Shown one piece after another: positions 13,527 through 14,108 of a stretch of 14,108 nucleotides of DNA. The stretch comes from Microcaldota archaeon (GTDB lineage Archaea; Micrarchaeota; Micrarchaeia; Anstonellales; Bilamarchaeaceae). The position numbers were made by a program, and so were the translations under genes. Numbering within the stretch: the first letter of the stretch is position 1; each line of letters starts with the position of its first letter. The stretch lies in assembly GCA_020726005.1 (NCBI GenBank), contig DYTL01000013.1, positions 1-14,108 of the forward strand, read 5' to 3'. Under the pieces are notes generated by a model. That model was not told where the DNA came from, did not search any database, and saw only the letters and a program-made list of their open reading frames with translations.

Positions 13527-14105
13527 ATGATGAAAAATACTTTTTCTGATTTACAGAATAAGATAGGAGAAATAATAAAGCCAATTCCGCTTCATCCTAA
13601 TCATATTACGATTCTTTCAGTAATATTCGCGATGTTTGGTTCATACTATCTCTGGCAAAAGGACATTATTGGAATAATACTCATAATACTCGCATTCGCA
13701 ATAGATGGATTAGATGGCGCACTCGCAAGAGCGAAAAATTTAGCAAGTAATTATGGTGCGTATTTGGATGGGGTATGTGACCGAATAGTAGAATTCTTCG
13801 CGCTCGTTCCATTGTTTTTTAATCAACAATTAATAATGCCTACTTCACTTACTTTATTTTTCGGAAGTTGTATGACTGCATTTTGCAAAGCATATGCTGA
13901 CCATCGGGAAGTATTAAATAGTAAAACTGCGGCGAAATTAAAAACAATATTACCGCGCACCGAACGAACAATTGGAATATTCATTGCGCTAGTACTTTAT
14001 CTTGGTAATTATATGCAAGAAGCTAATTATGTAATGTGGATTCTCGCAATATTATCCATCTCTTCAGTTGTGTATTTGCAATACGAAGTACATGCGAAAT
14101 CCTAA
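13527..14105 (+). CDS. CDP-alcohol phosphatidyltransferase family protein
   Basis: Members of this family swap CMP on a CDP-linked lipid for an alcohol head group at the membrane. The 192-residue protein has the complete signature DG-x2-AR-x8-G-x3-D-x3-D: Asp60, Asp63, Gly64, Ala67, Arg68, Gly77, Asp81 and Asp85, with the last Asp the presumed catalytic base and the others binding metal and CDP. About six hydrophobic helices surround it. The N-terminal PNHITILSVIFAMFG is typical. In an archaeon the product would be an archaeol phospholipid, for example archaetidylinositol phosphate or archaetidylglycerol phosphate; the head group cannot be told from sequence. Two ATGs lie in tandem (13527, 13530), preceded by GATGATTTT. 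The gene is complete, ending 3 bases before the window edge. Confidence 0.9.
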   Translation: MMKNTFSDLQNKIGEIIKPIPLHPNHITILSVIFAMFGSYYLWQKDIIGIILIILAFAIDGLDGALARAKNLASNYGAYLDGVCDRIVEFFALVPLFFNQQLIMPTSLTLFFGSCMTAFCKAYADHREVLNSKTAAKLKTILPRTERTIGIFIALVLYLGNYMQEANYVMWILAILSISSVVYLQYEVHAKS

Positions 14106-14108
14106 ACT

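Noticed and set aside
1..14108. CRISPR arrays, insertion sequences, integrases, toxin-antitoxin or defence genes
   Set aside because: No regularly spaced repeats, terminal inverted repeats or matching protein motifs were found on either strand.

Overview
The window is an AT-rich archaeal chromosome segment. The evidence is the uS13-uS4-uS11-Rpo3 gene order, Rpo11 (rpoL) beside exosome Csl4, an archaeal/eukaryal-type tryptophanyl-tRNA synthetase, an archaeal Sec11-type signal peptidase, a class III (pilin-type) signal peptide, an intron-bearing tRNA-Leu, and TATA boxes about 25-30 nt before several genes. Gene density is high and genes are compact. The mix of ScpA, a GT9 glycosyltransferase and a minimal Rpo3 would suit a DPANN lineage such as Micrarchaeota or Diapherotrites, but that placement is inference. 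No insertion sequence, CRISPR array, integrase or phage gene was seen.

Layout. 1-432: a short winged-helix gene broken by one in-frame TAA. 433-2054 (minus): a multi-CBS protein with a RaiA/HPF-like tail, coupled by an ATGA overlap to a pilin-like protein. 2055-2309: divergent intergenic region with a strong hairpin. 2310-4096 (plus): scpA, then a GT9 glycosyltransferase. 4135-5882 (plus): a lipoprotein, an unrecognised protein and a KaiC-like ATPase. 6010-7134 (minus): trpS. 7314-9752 (plus): rps13-rps4-rps11-rpoD followed closely by tRNA-Leu(GAG). 9801-11732 (minus): csl4-rpoL-signal peptidase. 11947-12240: a structured RNA of about 294 nt that I could not assign. 12362-14105 (plus): an MFS transporter and a CDP-alcohol phosphatidyltransferase.

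The core of the window is information processing: small-subunit ribosomal proteins, two RNA polymerase assembly subunits (Rpo3 and Rpo11, which form a heterodimer), exosome Csl4, trpS and a tRNA. The remainder is cell-surface and membrane biology: pilin, lipoprotein, signal peptidase, glycosyltransferase, phospholipid head-group enzyme and transporter.

The most interesting items are the unassigned structured RNA with paired ends, its own TATA box and a T-rich tail; a 45-nt noncanonical intron in the D-arm region of tRNA-Leu(GAG) that can be misread as an anticodon stem; the CBS/RaiA-like fusion coupled to a pilin gene; and a hairpin burying the ribosome-binding site of the MFS gene.
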